Assembly: GCA_003260075.1 (NCBI GenBank)
Contig: QLIY01000248.1
Coordinates: 62,001-126,000 of the forward strand
Reading direction: 5' to 3'
Length of the DNA: 64,000 bases
From: Phallusia mammillata
Lineage: Eukaryota > Chordata > Ascidiacea > Phlebobranchia > Ascidiidae
In this document: piece after piece, positions 13,401-28,400 of the stretch
Position numbering within the stretch: position 1 is the first letter of the stretch
Layout: every line of letters begins with the position of its first letter
Made by a program: the position numbers and the translations under genes
Notes under the pieces: generated by a model
Seen by the model: only the letters and a program-made list of their open reading frames with translations
Databases searched by the model: none
Told to the model about the DNA's origin: nothing

Positions 13401-16400
13401 CTCCTGGATTCGCCGTGCACCGGGTTAAACCTGCAACGCGCTTCAGCAATCCAGCAGGGTAGCGATTTTACGTATTTCGATCTTTTCAGGCAAGTCAGCT
13501 GACTTCGTAAGCTTGTCCCTTGCGAACGGGATCGTTCAGGTTGCGTTGAACCTTGGTGCTGGGGCATACACAATCGACGTAGAAAAACCGAATAGCGTTT
13601 TCAACGATGACAAATGGCACAGAGTGCAAGTCAATCGTTCACTCAGCGAGGTAAGAGGGTTTGTAATTTTGCATGAACATGCAGTAATTATGCTTTTAAT
13701 AACAGATTTATTTGGCTACTATAGTTTCTAACTCTCGCAACTGCCAAGTCATCAGCTTATGCACTTAAAAACTGTAAACGTTTCGAACTGTCCGGGGGGG
13801 GGGCAAATGCAGTAATTTTGCTTTAAATAACATATTTATTTGGCTACCATAGTTTCTAACTCTCGCAACTGCCAAAGTCATCAGCTTATGCACTTAAAAA
13901 CTGTAAACGTTTCGAACTGTCCAAACTCGTCACAGAAAAAATATGTACTTTACATCGTACAAAACCGCATTGCAAATGTGATGTTACTGCATTCAGAAAA
14001 TAAGTTGACCTGAACGTACTGGTAGCAATGCAATGCAATGCCTTTTGTAGAAATTTGCTGCTATGTATATTTTGGATATGATTCAAGTTTTACATAAATT
14101 CTTGTACCTTCACCATTAATTTCGAAAACCTTTTACTAAAGTTTCCAACATTAATCATGTGTTCATATTTGTATGTCAGCAATGAAGTTTCGCTTTTCAA
14201 CGTTTTCATATGACCTATAAATCGCGCAATAGTGTATGTACTCAGTCGTTGAGGTTATTTTGGTCTTTGATAGCGTCGTTCGTTATGTTTGATATTTTCT
14301 GAAAACAGGGCAATCAGTGTTGGTTGTATGTCGCAACAAGCCGATCTTCCTGCTATAAACCGTTCTATCATCCGATTGATTGTCAGTTTGGCGCCTATGA
14401 GCAGGTTTTATTGGCTTGGCAAAAACACAATTCACACGAATCGTTAAAACGGATCGTTTAAGTGCTTCTAAAGGCGATTTAAGATTCCAATAGATGGCAC
14501 ACGTGTTAAAAAATCAATACATTTGGCCTGTTTGTGCAAAACATCCATATGTTTAAGTTAAACCGAATGTTGTGTCGTAAAATTGAAATACGCTCGTGCT
14601 ACAAGATTGAAAAAACAGTCATTTACAGTGTAAATTTACACACTTCCCCGCAGTCCAAACGATTTACTAATGGCCCGCTAGTATATTGATGGTACCAATC
14701 CAAGTAAAACCAAGTTCCCAACCTATTCCTTTCTTTGAAACTTTTTAAAACTAAATTTAACCCTTTTTAAATAAAAAAGAAGTCTATTTGACCTAAATTC
14801 TTCAGTTGTACTGTTGTATAGTGTTTGTATGCTACAAATTGGCAGAAAATTTGAGGTAATGGTTTTGATACTTGTTAAAACTGTTTATTGGACTTTTGCT
14901 TTGGGTAAATTACCAACAATTGAAACTTATTTACCGGGGTAAAACACCTGTTTTCGCAAAAGTCAAACCTATAAAGATTTTTTCCATCTCAATTACTGGC
15001 GTCAGTGTGTTTGTATTGTCGATCTTTCGCCTATCAAGGCTTATTTAATCAACTATATTCCATCACAAATACAGAAGGGAGACGCCGTTGGTCCCTCATC
15101 CACGGTAAAGCAAATTTCGTCGCCTGCCATTCGTCCATTCACGTTGTCCCTATCGGTATCTCATCAACCCATTTAGTCGTCTCTTGTACTCGCAGTCTTG
15201 TCTCAGCATTGCCTAACAACAATGTCTCGCATTGTCGTGCTGCAATGTTGTTCATCTCTTGTGTAGTAAATCATTCTTTGCTGTTAATCCTGAAGCATCA
15301 TTTGGGGCGACTGAAACCCATTGGTGGCTTTATATTGTTGCCTATGCCTTCTGAAACATGAACCGGGCATTTGTGTACACTTGTTGTTGAGGACCACACA
15401 ACAACTGAAATACTGTTAAGTAATGGTTCGATCATAACCAAGCGTTTAGAGCCTAAGATGAAAGTTGTCATTGCACACATTAGTCTTGAGGCGCAATTAG
15501 AAAACTTAAGGGAATGTCTTAGTTAAACTATGAAAACAAATGCATATGTATACGAATGTGATGTTTCTTGACAACTTGACTCAAATACAGCTGCAAAGCA
15601 CATTTAAAAACACCGGTTTTAACGTTTGTTTTAACATGATGTTCATATTTTTGGTGTTTGAAGTCCTTGAAGGTAAACCTCGGGATTTTTATAATGTTAG
15701 TTACCGATTTACACAATCTATCAACATAACCGATAGTGATAATTTTCATGAGCCCGACGGCATTGAATTGTGCTGTGTAATATGCCGTGTTTGCGCAAAG
15801 CTTTGTATAACGCCTCGTTGTCAAATTGCCCCGCGACAGAACGACACTTTTATGGCATATGAGTTATTGTCAATACCTAAAACGAGGTAAGGTGTTAATT
15901 CCAAGGTCCAGGGCAGAGATTTCGCAACGCATTGCCACGAAGTTTTCTTCCTAGTATTCCAGGCTTTAATCAGAATCTCCTTATCACTTATTCCAGACAC
16001 TCCTGGCCGCAAGCTGAGATAATGTATTTGTCTCTCACGGGCTGTTGGTACTCCCATGCCAGTGACGTCAGCAATACTATGATGTCACACGACTTGGCTT
16101 GCGAGGCATGTATAATTAAAATGCGACCACCGTAATCGGAAAATATCTTGGCAAAAAGTAATGACGATATGACAACGTAACGTCACTTGGGTAAATTAAT
16201 CTGACGTCATGTCCTACTTTGTGTATGACGTATTTTTGCAGTTTGATAAAACAATTTTCTGTGGTAGCGTTTTTTTATTTTTTATTTTTTTATAATTATT
16301 AAACACTGCACATAGATAACACGCAAAAGATCGTTTACAACAAAGACACATTGATATTTATAGACAGTGAACATAAAGGATGACTAAAAATCCTATGTGC

Positions 16401-19400
16401 ACAACAGACAAGGTAGCGCTCCTACTTACCTAATGAATTTCACAATACGATTACAATGTCGTAAAAGCGAACACAAATATTGAACATATGTTACATAGGG
16501 ATTAACGTTCACTTGAAAGGCGCCACAATCACTTTTCGAAAATGCTTGTCTGTTGTCGGGCAACGGTTCGATCGTCTCTTTATGTAATGTAGCGATACAG
16601 ATTAAATATCAAATGACTGACCCAAGCGGATTTGCGTGAACCCTTCGAGTAATCGCAGTACCTGACATGCGTAAGCGAATTAAAACATGTTGCAGCTGTT
16701 TCGTCTACAAAACCAAAATCTTATCTTTTATACAACGTCATCCTGCCGCAACAGGAAACCTATTTGAATTGCATTGGCTGCATCTTACCGCAAAGCGTTT
16801 GGTGGTGGCCGAAATGCCACCGCCGGATGGCGCACTTTGACTCCTGTGAGTCGAGATGACGCGTTTAAACTTTGCCCCTGCAACCGGGGTTAGACGTTGC
16901 ATCCAGTACAGTAATCTATACGTGCGGATGTGCACACATGTGTCTTACATATGTTAAATTTGATATGCAGAGCAAAGTGGTGTGCGTGGCTTCTAAATAC
17001 ACAGTTACTGCCATGTAGTATTTATTTTGTTGAGGTTTATTTATATTATCACATGGTAAAGAATTTTACTAGTGGGTTTATTCCACTTTTTAGTTGAGGT
17101 AATCACTTTCAATGACCATTTAACCTGTTTAACGCAATCCTTTATTTAACTATAAAACTTCGAGATAAGATTTTTAAATTTCAATTTCAATACACTTACA
17201 ACACATAATTGTGGCCTTAAACCCACTTTAAGTCAAACTTGAAATATCCTGTTAAACATTAATTCGCGTCACCACTATCAAAAATAAGTTTATTCCAAAT
17301 AATGTTGCTTGATTTACGCAAGGTTCGTGTGATCGTGGACGACATCGATCTGCTGAACAATATGGAACAGGAAGATTTCCGCGAACTTACTCTCGACAAC
17401 GCCATCTACGTGGGAGGAAGCCCCGATACCGCGAACCTGCCCGGCACTCAGTTCTCCAACACCAACTTTGTGGGCTGCCTCAAGGAGGTAAGCGAATAAC
17501 GTTTACGAAATTCTGGTTGTAGATTTTAGGCATTTAGTTTTTGCCCCAGTGGTTCCTTGTAGGTTAAAACAGAAAAAATAGAAATAATTTAATTTGCAAC
17601 ATTAATATAAAAGGAGGGGTTGATTGTGAGGACACATAAGTTTGAAATGAAATTCCAGTTCACTATCCTATATTTTTTCCATCTGTACTCCTTGAACACT
17701 AAGATAAAAGTTGCACACCCCAAAAACGGAAATTTAAGGCACACTTAGAAATCACTCACAACAGTGGTTGAAACACACGTTCAGTGAGTTTGGACTTATC
17801 GTTCGCATGATAAAAAATGCAAAGAGAAGTTATATAACACTGAAAACTTCTTTAAACAATATTTATGGGTCCCCTTCCCTGAAGGGGACACATTTTGATT
17901 TTACTCNTCACAACAGTGGTTGAAACACACGTTCAGTGAGTTTGGACTTATCGTTCGCATGATAAAAAATGCAAAGAGAAGTTATATAACACTGAAAACT
18001 TCTTTAAACAATATTTTTTATCGTCATTGCGCTTGTGTCTTAAAACAAACGACTTATTCTAATTTTGTGCAAACGACTTTAACCACCACGCGACAATCAA
18101 GATCAAATTTCACTGCGTTTCCCAACTACTCCGTCATCTTTTTTACGGGCTCTCCCGGGCCCCTTTTAATTATTTACGCCTTTATGCACGGCGTTGTGAA
18201 ATTGCGCAACCGCTGCATATACACCTTGGCAATTTGCGACGTCTGTGGTGTACGGGAGGTACTTAATTATGCACGTTGAATACGCTAAGCAATTGAAAAC
18301 GAAATAAAGGCGACGCAAGGTACGTTGACCACCTTGCGTTACCCTCACCATACATTCTTAGATAACTCCAAAATCGTATCGAGTCAGTTTTTTGTGTGCT
18401 GTAAACGGTGTCTGTTTGTAATTAATGTTGTCGTTTAAACTGTTAAGGCGACTGCAACTTCACCAGGTGGAACATAAATTGACTGTTCTTTAGTATAATA
18501 TTTGTTAGTTTTTAAATTTAATACCTATAAATTCTGACCGAATGCAAACTTGCATAAAAAGTATGACACGAAAATTGATGAAAACTGAGCCTAACCCGAA
18601 TTACATAACACATGGAATGTTATAACTATCACAATTTTCGCGTTGCATTTAAAAGGCCACACGTTAAGAGCTTTCCCATTAAATACATAGTATCTGTTTA
18701 ATATTTTATTCCACTTATCGCGTGCGGGGCAAGTTGACATGAAACAACTGTTCTTAAATGAAATGTCACAGTTCACCTTGACATTGTGGCCTTTTTGTGA
18801 CCTAGGTTACACCTTTGTAGTTCAAAGTCATCATTGTGGCCTCATCTGGCAAGTTTGCTTCCCCAGTGACGCTTGAACTCATTGCAAAGTAACGACATAA
18901 ATTAAACCCCTGAAGCACATTGCCAAGTTGAGTTTCAACTTAATCATCACGGAACCTTTTCTTAGAATATTAAAAACGTGTTATTGAGTGAAGAAGCTCA
19001 ACCACGCCACCTTATGGCCATTTTTTTTATTAAGTTCCTTTTGTTTCTCAGGTTACCTACGTCAGCGACCGGGGCATCCCCTTGGCAATTTCGCGTATGG
19101 CCGAGTCACGTCATCCCGACGTAATAATCCACGGTGACGTAGACTTCACGTGCACTCCAACCAATCTTAGTCTCCCAGTTTCTTTCGCCCGCCCCGAATC
19201 CTACATCACTATTCCTTCTTGGAGCAGCAAAACCAAGGGGTCAATTGAGTTCAACTTCAGGACAAAGGAACAGGTTTGTTTGTTGTTCTTTGTTATTACA
19301 AAACGCTTGATATAGCAAATTGCCGTTCAGATGAAACGTTTTTGTGATTATACTTTAGGTAGCCAATAGCCATGGCTTTAAGAGCCACAAATGCACGCTA

Positions 19401-22400
19401 TCTCTTACAAACTCTTTACAATTTTACAGAACGGTCTATTGATCTTCGGACAAGGCAACGCAAGCGATTTGTTTGCTGTGGAAATGTACAGAGGACAACT
19501 TGCACTCGTCATTGACCTCGGCTCACAAACTGCGCGGGTTAGTACCGGATTTTCTTACAATTAAAATATTTCTTCAGTACGATATTTACAAAACATAGTA
19601 GCATTGGCAACAGCAGCACTTTGGGGCCATGAATGCTTAAACAATTCAACTGATTTGATCCTATCGATATTTGCAATAGTAAACGAGTTTGATTGGCGTG
19701 TGACATTACTATACCGAATTTAATAGAACTGTTTTTTTCCAGTTTCTTAGTTACAGCACAAATCGTATGTATGACGGCAAGTGGCATCATGTGCGCATCA
19801 TACGCATGGGAAGAAAGATTGTTTTCAACGTGGACGGAGTGAAGAAGCAACACATGATACTGGTTTGTGTTTAGTTAAATCTGAAGCAAACAAGAAATTC
19901 TCTCTTAAGTGATATCTGTACTCTGTAGATAAACCAATTAAAAAACTCCCATAGAAAATGCATATTCATGTTTTGAAACGTACTTATTTTTTTATTTAGA
20001 CGATTTGACAAAAACGGTTTATGCAACTTCTCCGGGGATTTTGTTCTTGGTTAAGTTACTTTTCAAATCCATGTCATGTGCACATACGCATATATAGATC
20101 TCATGCGTTTTTACCTAGTTTGCCTATCAACTTTGAAATGAAAGCAACATTGCCACTTTCTGTGGAAAGCATTGACGAAAAAACCACCCCTCATTAGTGA
20201 ACACTTATTGTTTTCTATATTTTTGTCTTCTGATTTATGGTTGTAAATATCTAAAAAATGTCAAGAACTTGGAAACCCGTTGCAGAATAACATGCCTGTT
20301 AAAATGGTAGAAGATGGTATATGTGGAAATAGAGTTAAAACGCATGAAATGAATGCAGAAAGTCGCCTTGTATGCTTGTACAGATGTTTGGCGAGTTGCT
20401 TTTATCCGCTAGGTGCGCCAGAGGACCACAGTGTCAGCTACCCACGCCTTTCCAACTAAGGCTTATTGTGTAGCACACAAATATGACCCTTTAGTACTAA
20501 TCTCATTTCACAGAAAACGTATTTCGGAAGTCGACTGTTATCCAACATCAACATTTACATGTGATCATGAATGTTTCATATTGTTGCAGGGAACAAGTAC
20601 CGATCTGGATCTGAGCAGCAGCATGACTGTGGGTGGTTCCGACTTTGGATCAGGCTTCCAACAGCTTCGTGGTCTCTTTACTTCACCGAAACGACAGGGT
20701 TTTGTCGGGTGTATTCAGAATATGATCATAGATAAGGACATTGTGGATCTAAGGGTAAGTCTAATGATTTTAAAAAAAACATTTCGAATAAGAACTAATT
20801 TAAATAAGAGTATAATTTAAACATAAGAGCGAAATGAAGGCACGGATTCTGGAATAAGCTACGAGACAAACAGTATCAAAACAAGAGACCGTCGTTTGTC
20901 AGCGTTCAATTGATCAGTCTGATGAATCAGATCTGACAGTCCTTTTGTTTTTATTGGCCAGTGCATGACATTAATTACGATAATTATCTGAACTTAAGAA
21001 CAGTTTGCGGAAAACAAAAATAGGACGTAAAACACTTTTAATAAAGTCTCTGTTCCAGCGTTTATGGCTTTGAACCACGAATTCAGCTGTTGCATAATTT
21101 TGCAAATGGCTAAATGATAAAATCACAGGATTCCTTCAATAGTCAAACCTGAAAGATTCAAAACATGCAAAATAGAACATTATCACAACTAAAATCAAGT
21201 AGTCACGCTCCAAGTTCATCAATCAGTGCCATAACATGACAGCAACATTGGCCACCAAAACGTGTTTGTTGTTAATATTTCATCGTATGATTTGCTGAGT
21301 GCAGATAAGGTGCCACGATAAGCAAAGGACGATTATCTCACTATTGTTTTTGAGCCTCTGCCTGTTTGTTCTGTTACGTGAGCACAAACACGTGATTATA
21401 AGGACCAATCACAACAATTTTATGCATAACTTAATTTCCAAGTAATTGTCATTGTCACAGAATTAGACAATGAATTTACATCCTGACAGTTCCTTATTCA
21501 AATAGAATCAAACCTGTTACACTGAGAATTAACAGTTTTTATCCCTAAAACTGACTACATAGCCTACTCATCGACGAATAACTTTGTGTCTTAACATGTA
21601 CTGAACTGATTACTGACTGTGCCATGCCACTATTAGGCATAATTTATGTTTCAAATTTTATATCGACGGATTTTTTTGTTTCTATAATTATTAGTAAATC
21701 TGTTATAATGGGGAATCAAAATGTTTAACTTAGCAACAACTAACAGTTTGAAAGGCCGAATGACAGCAGAAGCTTGTTTTCGCGGGACTTTACGAATCAC
21801 AAAAAGTGTAAATTTAAAAAACATGTTTTTCCTGGAATTCTTCGAACTAGAAGAGAGCACGGTTGTTTTTTAAGTGTACGCATAGGTTATCTGTAATCAG
21901 GCATTAATTTTATAGTTTGCCGAATTCCCTGCAGATGACTTATGACTCAGTGATAGCAAAACATCAACTGCATAGGAGTTACTCTTGTAGTCTGGTGTAA
22001 ACAAATGCATCACAAAAGATTATTATCCCATGCATCATTACGAATGTTTCATCGAACGAAAAACACACGCAAATAAAATGGATAAAAATGTTTTATGTTA
22101 CAAATTCGTCGAATCAACATAATGTTTTAGGACTTGCGCTCTTGCAAAACAAGCGATAAGCCGGAATCGGAGTCAAAGCAAAAAAAAATCTTATGTCCAA
22201 TCAATTCTTTACATCTGTGAGATTCTACTTTCGGAATTCCCGTATTTTCCCGAACGATGACTAGGCCGCAAATGCATGAAATAGTGCATCTGATTACGCC
22301 ACTGGATGTTCTAATTGAGATATGTGGTGTCGTTGTCGTGTCAAGCCCCCTGGAGCTTGTAAAACCTCGCCTAGGCACAAAAGACTTCAGTCAAAAAGTC

Positions 22401-25400
22401 CCGGAACAAAACGATGAACATCGTTACAACTCCCAGATCTCTCACTGATGATCAATTTTTAATACATGGGATCGTTACTGGCTGTCGGGCAATCCGAATC
22501 AGAACGTGGTCGCGAAATTAATTCTGTCACAATTAGGTCCCAGCGGGCGACGCTGCCTCCATTACGCTTGCTCTGTTGGGAGGAAATCAGACGTGCTTGC
22601 AAAAACGAGAGAGCCTTTTTCTTCCCGCATTCGAGAGAGGCTGATTAGAAGTCCACATGCGCTTTGCAAAAGCAAGTTTAGCGGACAGGGATGGGATTAG
22701 ATTCCGGGTGGAGTGAATTCAATTAGAAAAGAGGGATCGAAAGGCTCTTGTGTGTTAGATTGAAACAGCGGTGTTCGGTAATTGGTCTCATTGGGAGTTG
22801 CTTAAGCGTTTGGAGTAAGGTTTGGGAATATCCAATTTTACAATGGACTTTTGAGAGGGAAGTTAATCTGATGTTAAGTGACGTTAATGCGTTAATTTCA
22901 GCTTATAAGTTCGGCAGTGCACCCGTCGAAAATCATTTCTGGAAAGTCCTTGGTTTGTTTGAAGTTTGTACTTATATTTGATTTCGAATATAACAAGTCG
23001 GTTACAAGACAGCACTAGGTTGGCGACGTTTTTTTAAACAATAAAGAACCAACGTAACGGAAGTCTTTAAGGGTTGATTGATATGACAAAATATGCTGCA
23101 TTTTTTAAATGAAAATGATTTCGTTTTTGTGAAGTCCTAAGTTGACATATAGATTCTATTTGATTGACCATTGTCAGCTTAGCGCAGAATTTAGAGTCTG
23201 CAACTTTGCAGCACCGAATCAAATCTATTTTATTTGGTTTTAAACACAAACGATCAGCGTGAATGTCGGTTCTTGCGGTTATTCTAAATGCTCGCTAATT
23301 GGTATCGATCAGGTAGAACCAAAACCAGATCTTCGCAAATTGCAAGTGTTGTATTAAGTGAATGCGAATTTTCAGCAGCTACTTGAGTCTTGGAGGTTCG
23401 CTTAAGTAAGATTTGGTATCATTGAACAGGGAAAACTTTCGGTTTGCTGTAAAAATTAGCGTTAAAACTTCAATGATGTTTGCTTGCATAAGGAGTAGAA
23501 AGCGATAATATTGCAAGTCGTAAGTTAAATTGTAAAAAATCCCTGTTGGATTTTTATGTCAACTTAGCGCTCGAAAATGCTTCAGTTTACAGAGTAGAGA
23601 TTCCGTAGTATTTCAGTGCGTATCAGGTGAGGTTAAGCCGATCACATCACTATTAATGACATAATCCTTTGCCAAAGCGACGGTGACGCTTATCGCTATT
23701 AGATAAGAAATAATTTGGCCAATAATAACATGACACAGGCAACACATTTAAAGTGCATGTATAGATAACTAAGCCTTACTTTGGGTGATTAATTCCTTTC
23801 TTCGACTTAAAGTTTTCTGCATTATTTGTCAAAAACGAGTTTCAATATGCAGTTAAAGTTACATTTTAGGTGTACGCCCAATTGTAGCAGAAAATTGAAT
23901 ATGCAAAAAATGTTTTACTTTACTCAGAAGCATTTGATGATTTGCCTTTTGGGGGGTAATTTGTCTGTTAAAAGCTTAACTCTTGCAACAATAAATACGA
24001 TTTGCAAACCAGCAATTATCTTAACATACGGGTAGGGCTACGCCTTTTTGTCATGCTAAAAATAAGAAAATCCCGACAAGCATTCTGAATTATGTCAAAC
24101 CGGATTCTTAGTATCGATTTATTTTCAACACTGTTTCGGCCTTTTCGAGTGGAGAAATGAAAAAACAACAACGACATTTCAGTCAAAAACTTCATTAGCT
24201 GTCCACCTCTGAAACCTCTTGACATTATCCGCAGGTTGTGGTTGGTTCAGTTTAATATACAGCTGTAGGCAGTACTTTTGTAAGGGCAATTTGATTACAA
24301 TGGATTTATCCCCACCGCTGGCCACCGGCCTCGTCACAGCGTCTACAGTTAAGATGGCCACACTGCTATGTTTGCAGTGCATGCATCTTCATGGCCCTCC
24401 ACTCAACATGTGTACATCATATTTCAAGGTATACTCTTAAGTCCCAATTTTCATGCCGACAAAGATGATAGATTAGTAACATGGTTTCGTTAAATTCCAT
24501 TGATGCTTCTTATTTTCGACAAGGAAATTTGAGTGATATCACTTCTTTGTGTTTTTAGTCCATAGTGTCCCAAATTACTTGGACTGACTAAAGTAAATAA
24601 TTGCAACGTAAAAAGATTGCTAAAATTCAGCAGGTGACTCTAAGGGAAGGTTATAATGAATGCGATTCAGATGTTAAGATATACCAACCAAGATTAAAAT
24701 AAAAACATCGTATACCTTGTACGGATACAACCCCAATATTTTTTGGTGAAACACGACACATACTGACAGGTTTAACGTGGTAACGAATGCGAATTCAGAA
24801 ACGGGGGGGGGGCCAACCAAGATTAAAATAAAAACATCGCATACCTTGTACGGATACAACCCCAATATTTTTTGTGACACATACTGACAGGTTTAACGTG
24901 GTAACGAATGCGAATTCAGAAACCGGTGATAAACTTGGGGGTTTGTGTTGGTACACCAACCGTGTAGTTTGGTTCTTTTCTCAAGCGTTATCCGTTTGGG
25001 CAAATTTGCTTTGAGACACGCACTTGATAAAGCTTAAATACTTTCATTGTTCGTTGATTGCTGAGAAGATATCACTATTAGCACAGACAAGACTTGGTTG
25101 GCTCCAGACAAACTTGTTTCGAAGGTTTTCCTCACAACGAAGATTAGAAATAGTTTGGATAACTTGATAACTCCGATTAAACCATTAAATCCAAATCCAA
25201 TGTGTTTATGATAAAAACCTGGACGTTCACCCCTGGCTCTAATGCTTTTTTGTCAAGCATCCCAAACGACCCTATATATTTTTAACAAATGGTTCCCAAA
25301 CCGCATCCTTTATATTGAAAAACAAAACAAACAACAACTCCAATTTCCATAATTGTGCAATGTGGATGTTGCTTGTTGCCAGGGAGATTACAAATCAAAA

Positions 25401-28400
25401 CATCGTCCCTTTTACTAAAGAACTTTTTTTGTTTAGTCTTTGGCCCAATCGTCTGGACAAAACATGGGACCATCGTCGCTCGGCTCTGGTGACATCACAG
25501 CTTTTTGTGGAGGACTTGACGGCAGTAAATGTGCCTCGAATCCATGTATGAACGGAGCCAGATGCACAGAAGGAATGAACCGGTTCATATGCGACTGCAG
25601 CAATACTTCTTACAGAGGAAAAACGTGTGAAAATGGTTGGTGAAGTGCTTGGCTTTTATTTTTTGGGGGATACATTTTTTTTTCTTTCATTGTAATAATA
25701 CAATGTACCACCTGAACAGACAGTCTCCGTAATTTTACTGTTCGTAACAAATAAACAAATGGTAAACTTAGTGATTACGGCAAGCTTATCGAAAAGAGAA
25801 GAGCAAATTCCTGAAAGAAAAGAGCAAATTTACGAACAATCAGGAGGCAAACTTTCTACAATCGCTCTTTTCTAAGTAATCGATTTTCTAGGAACGTTTA
25901 TGAATCATATTCATTTACATATTATTTGTGGTGCCTACGTAAAACGATATATGTACCAGATTTAGGCTCAATAAGAATTTTTAGTTCGTGAAAAAATTGC
26001 TTTGGAATTAAAAAGCAAAAGTCGGGCACAATGCTTTATATGGTCCTACACCTTGGCTCAAACAGCTGTCAGGTGCCAGGTGGTACTATTTGCACCTTCG
26101 CAATCGATAAATTATTTCGCTGAAAAATCAAATTTCTCGTTTGATTGACAGCTGTGATGTCAGCAACCTTTGACGGAACGCAGTACATGGGTTTTGAGAT
26201 GGAGAAAAGCATACAAACTGACGGAGAAGATATTTCGATGAGATTTAAAACTCCTCTTAAGTCAGGTAAGCCGCAGGTCAATCATTATTATTTGTAGTCT
26301 ACAGTTAATAGGTCCCGATGCCTCTTGATCCGTTTGTTAGATGCCCAAAAGTAAAAAGATATGGCTGTTTTGGACCCAATACGATTTCGATGATTGTTTT
26401 GTTAGGCCAACAAATACCATTTGGTGAAAGTAAAAAGGTTTGAGATGAGTTTCGCATCAGCAAGATGCCTGTGAATGCCTTTTCGGGAAAGTTCAACAAT
26501 GTTTGCATGCTTTTGTAACCAATTTGTGATTGATTTCGCAAAGCTTGTGCCGTAACCATTTTGCAAAGGTTATGTAACTCAGTTTTGCTATCTTTAGAAT
26601 ATCGCAAGTGTTGAATGAAGCATAGGCGTGAGTCATAAGTTTTGCACAAGATGCCCGACCGGTTCTTCCTACCGGTCGCAGTGATTCATAACAAGCATTC
26701 ATCTGCATTTCCGCCCACCAAGCACATTATTTTTTTGACAAACCCTTTCAACGTTTACTTAAGTTGTTTTTCTACTTCCATCAAACAAATTTCTTTGTTT
26801 TAAAATTTTACTGGACTTTTGAAAAGCATCTAATGAGAAAGGCATTGGAAGTAGGGCTGGGATTACATCAGGTCATCACCGTTTCTTTCTTGCAGGTGTT
26901 TTGTTTGCCACTGTATCCAGGAGCACTAGAGATATGATGAGAATAGAAATGGAAGGAGGAAGGCTAAAACTCACCATCGATCTCGGTAGGCCACATGTCA
27001 ATCAAAACCACTCTATTCGGCTTTGTACTATTTTACAGCACCGAGTTAGCCATCCCGTATCACTAATTGTTATTTTTTACGTGAAGAAAATGTCAATTGA
27101 TTATATTTGTTTTTGTATATGAGTGTTGAATTTACCGTTAGTGGAAAGTATGCCAAGTTATGTGTACGTCAGAAAGATTTTTTTTTTCAAAACCTTCATT
27201 TCAGTAACATTTATGCTTAAATTCCATACGCTTTTACCTGAACAATAGAAGCTCAAGGCAGACCAGCAACTATAAATTAACACCTGCAATGTGTTTTTAG
27301 CAGTCAATTTTCTGACCCGAACTCTCTAGATCTTTCCTAAACTTCTCTGTCAAAATTCGTCGTTTAAATGACGGTCGTATGAAAATTTTTAAGGGTTGAT
27401 CAGCGACACTTGCTGGTTCGGCAATTTTGACTTGGTTATCTTTTTGTTGCGCAGACTGTTCTCAACCCAACTGCACCGCACCTCGTAAGTCGCCTTTGCA
27501 CATCATCGTCACCACTTACTGTGTTTTGTGTTTCACGTCATTACCATTGTTGTGTTGTCCCTTTGGTCACGTGACAAACTTGGCCGCGACGCAGGCACCG
27601 GCCCCATTGAATGGCCATGATTAGAAATGTACTGTTTTAACCTGGTTGCACGTTAGCAAGACGGTAAGTAGAGTATGGATGGCTACCACGCTCCGAAGAT
27701 CAAAAAGGATTCCTTATGTTTTAACCATTCTTTGAAAACATAACCTTTTCCATCAAGTTTATGAAATGGGTTCACCCTTAACCCAAATTCGAGTTTTTTG
27801 GTCATCACCTTTTGCATATTTTAAGTGTTAACCATGTACTTACATAAGTTAAGAATTAGTTACATATACAGAGGAACCTCCGCGCTCGGCATGTTGTAAT
27901 CGTGTTAACAACTGCAGTAGTATCATAGAATGCGCAGTTGCATAATTACATGCTTATCCATGGTTTAAAAAAGAACATAAAGTCACAAGCACACGAACAC
28001 GCATAAGTAAAATCATTTATATAGTGACCGACTAACTGTAAAGGAACGCATAGACTACAACACAACATTTTATGAACAACTTAAAAAAAAATTTTTTTTG
28101 ACTTGCTCTATGTTTCATTGAAAATTAATAACCCGTAACAAGCTTGTATCATGGTTCTAATTGATGATTACGCACATATCGATAGCACGTAAATGGCTTT
28201 GGGCTGGAAGTGAACCAGTGTGACGTTTTTTGTGCGTGCAAAACAGGTAGTGGACCGGATACCATGTACAGTGAAACTATGTTGAATGACCGGAAGTGGC
28301 ACAGTGTGAAACTGACCAGGAGAGGACACAGGATCACTTTTGGAGTTGACGGAAGGCACAAAGGAAGTAAGTGTGATTTTCCATTGCTTTTTAGATGTGG

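Noticed and set aside
15540..15890. 116-codon open frame in a neurexin intron
   Set aside because: No LNS or EGF motif, no fitting splice phases, and codon use like surrounding intron. Too weak to call an exon without transcripts.
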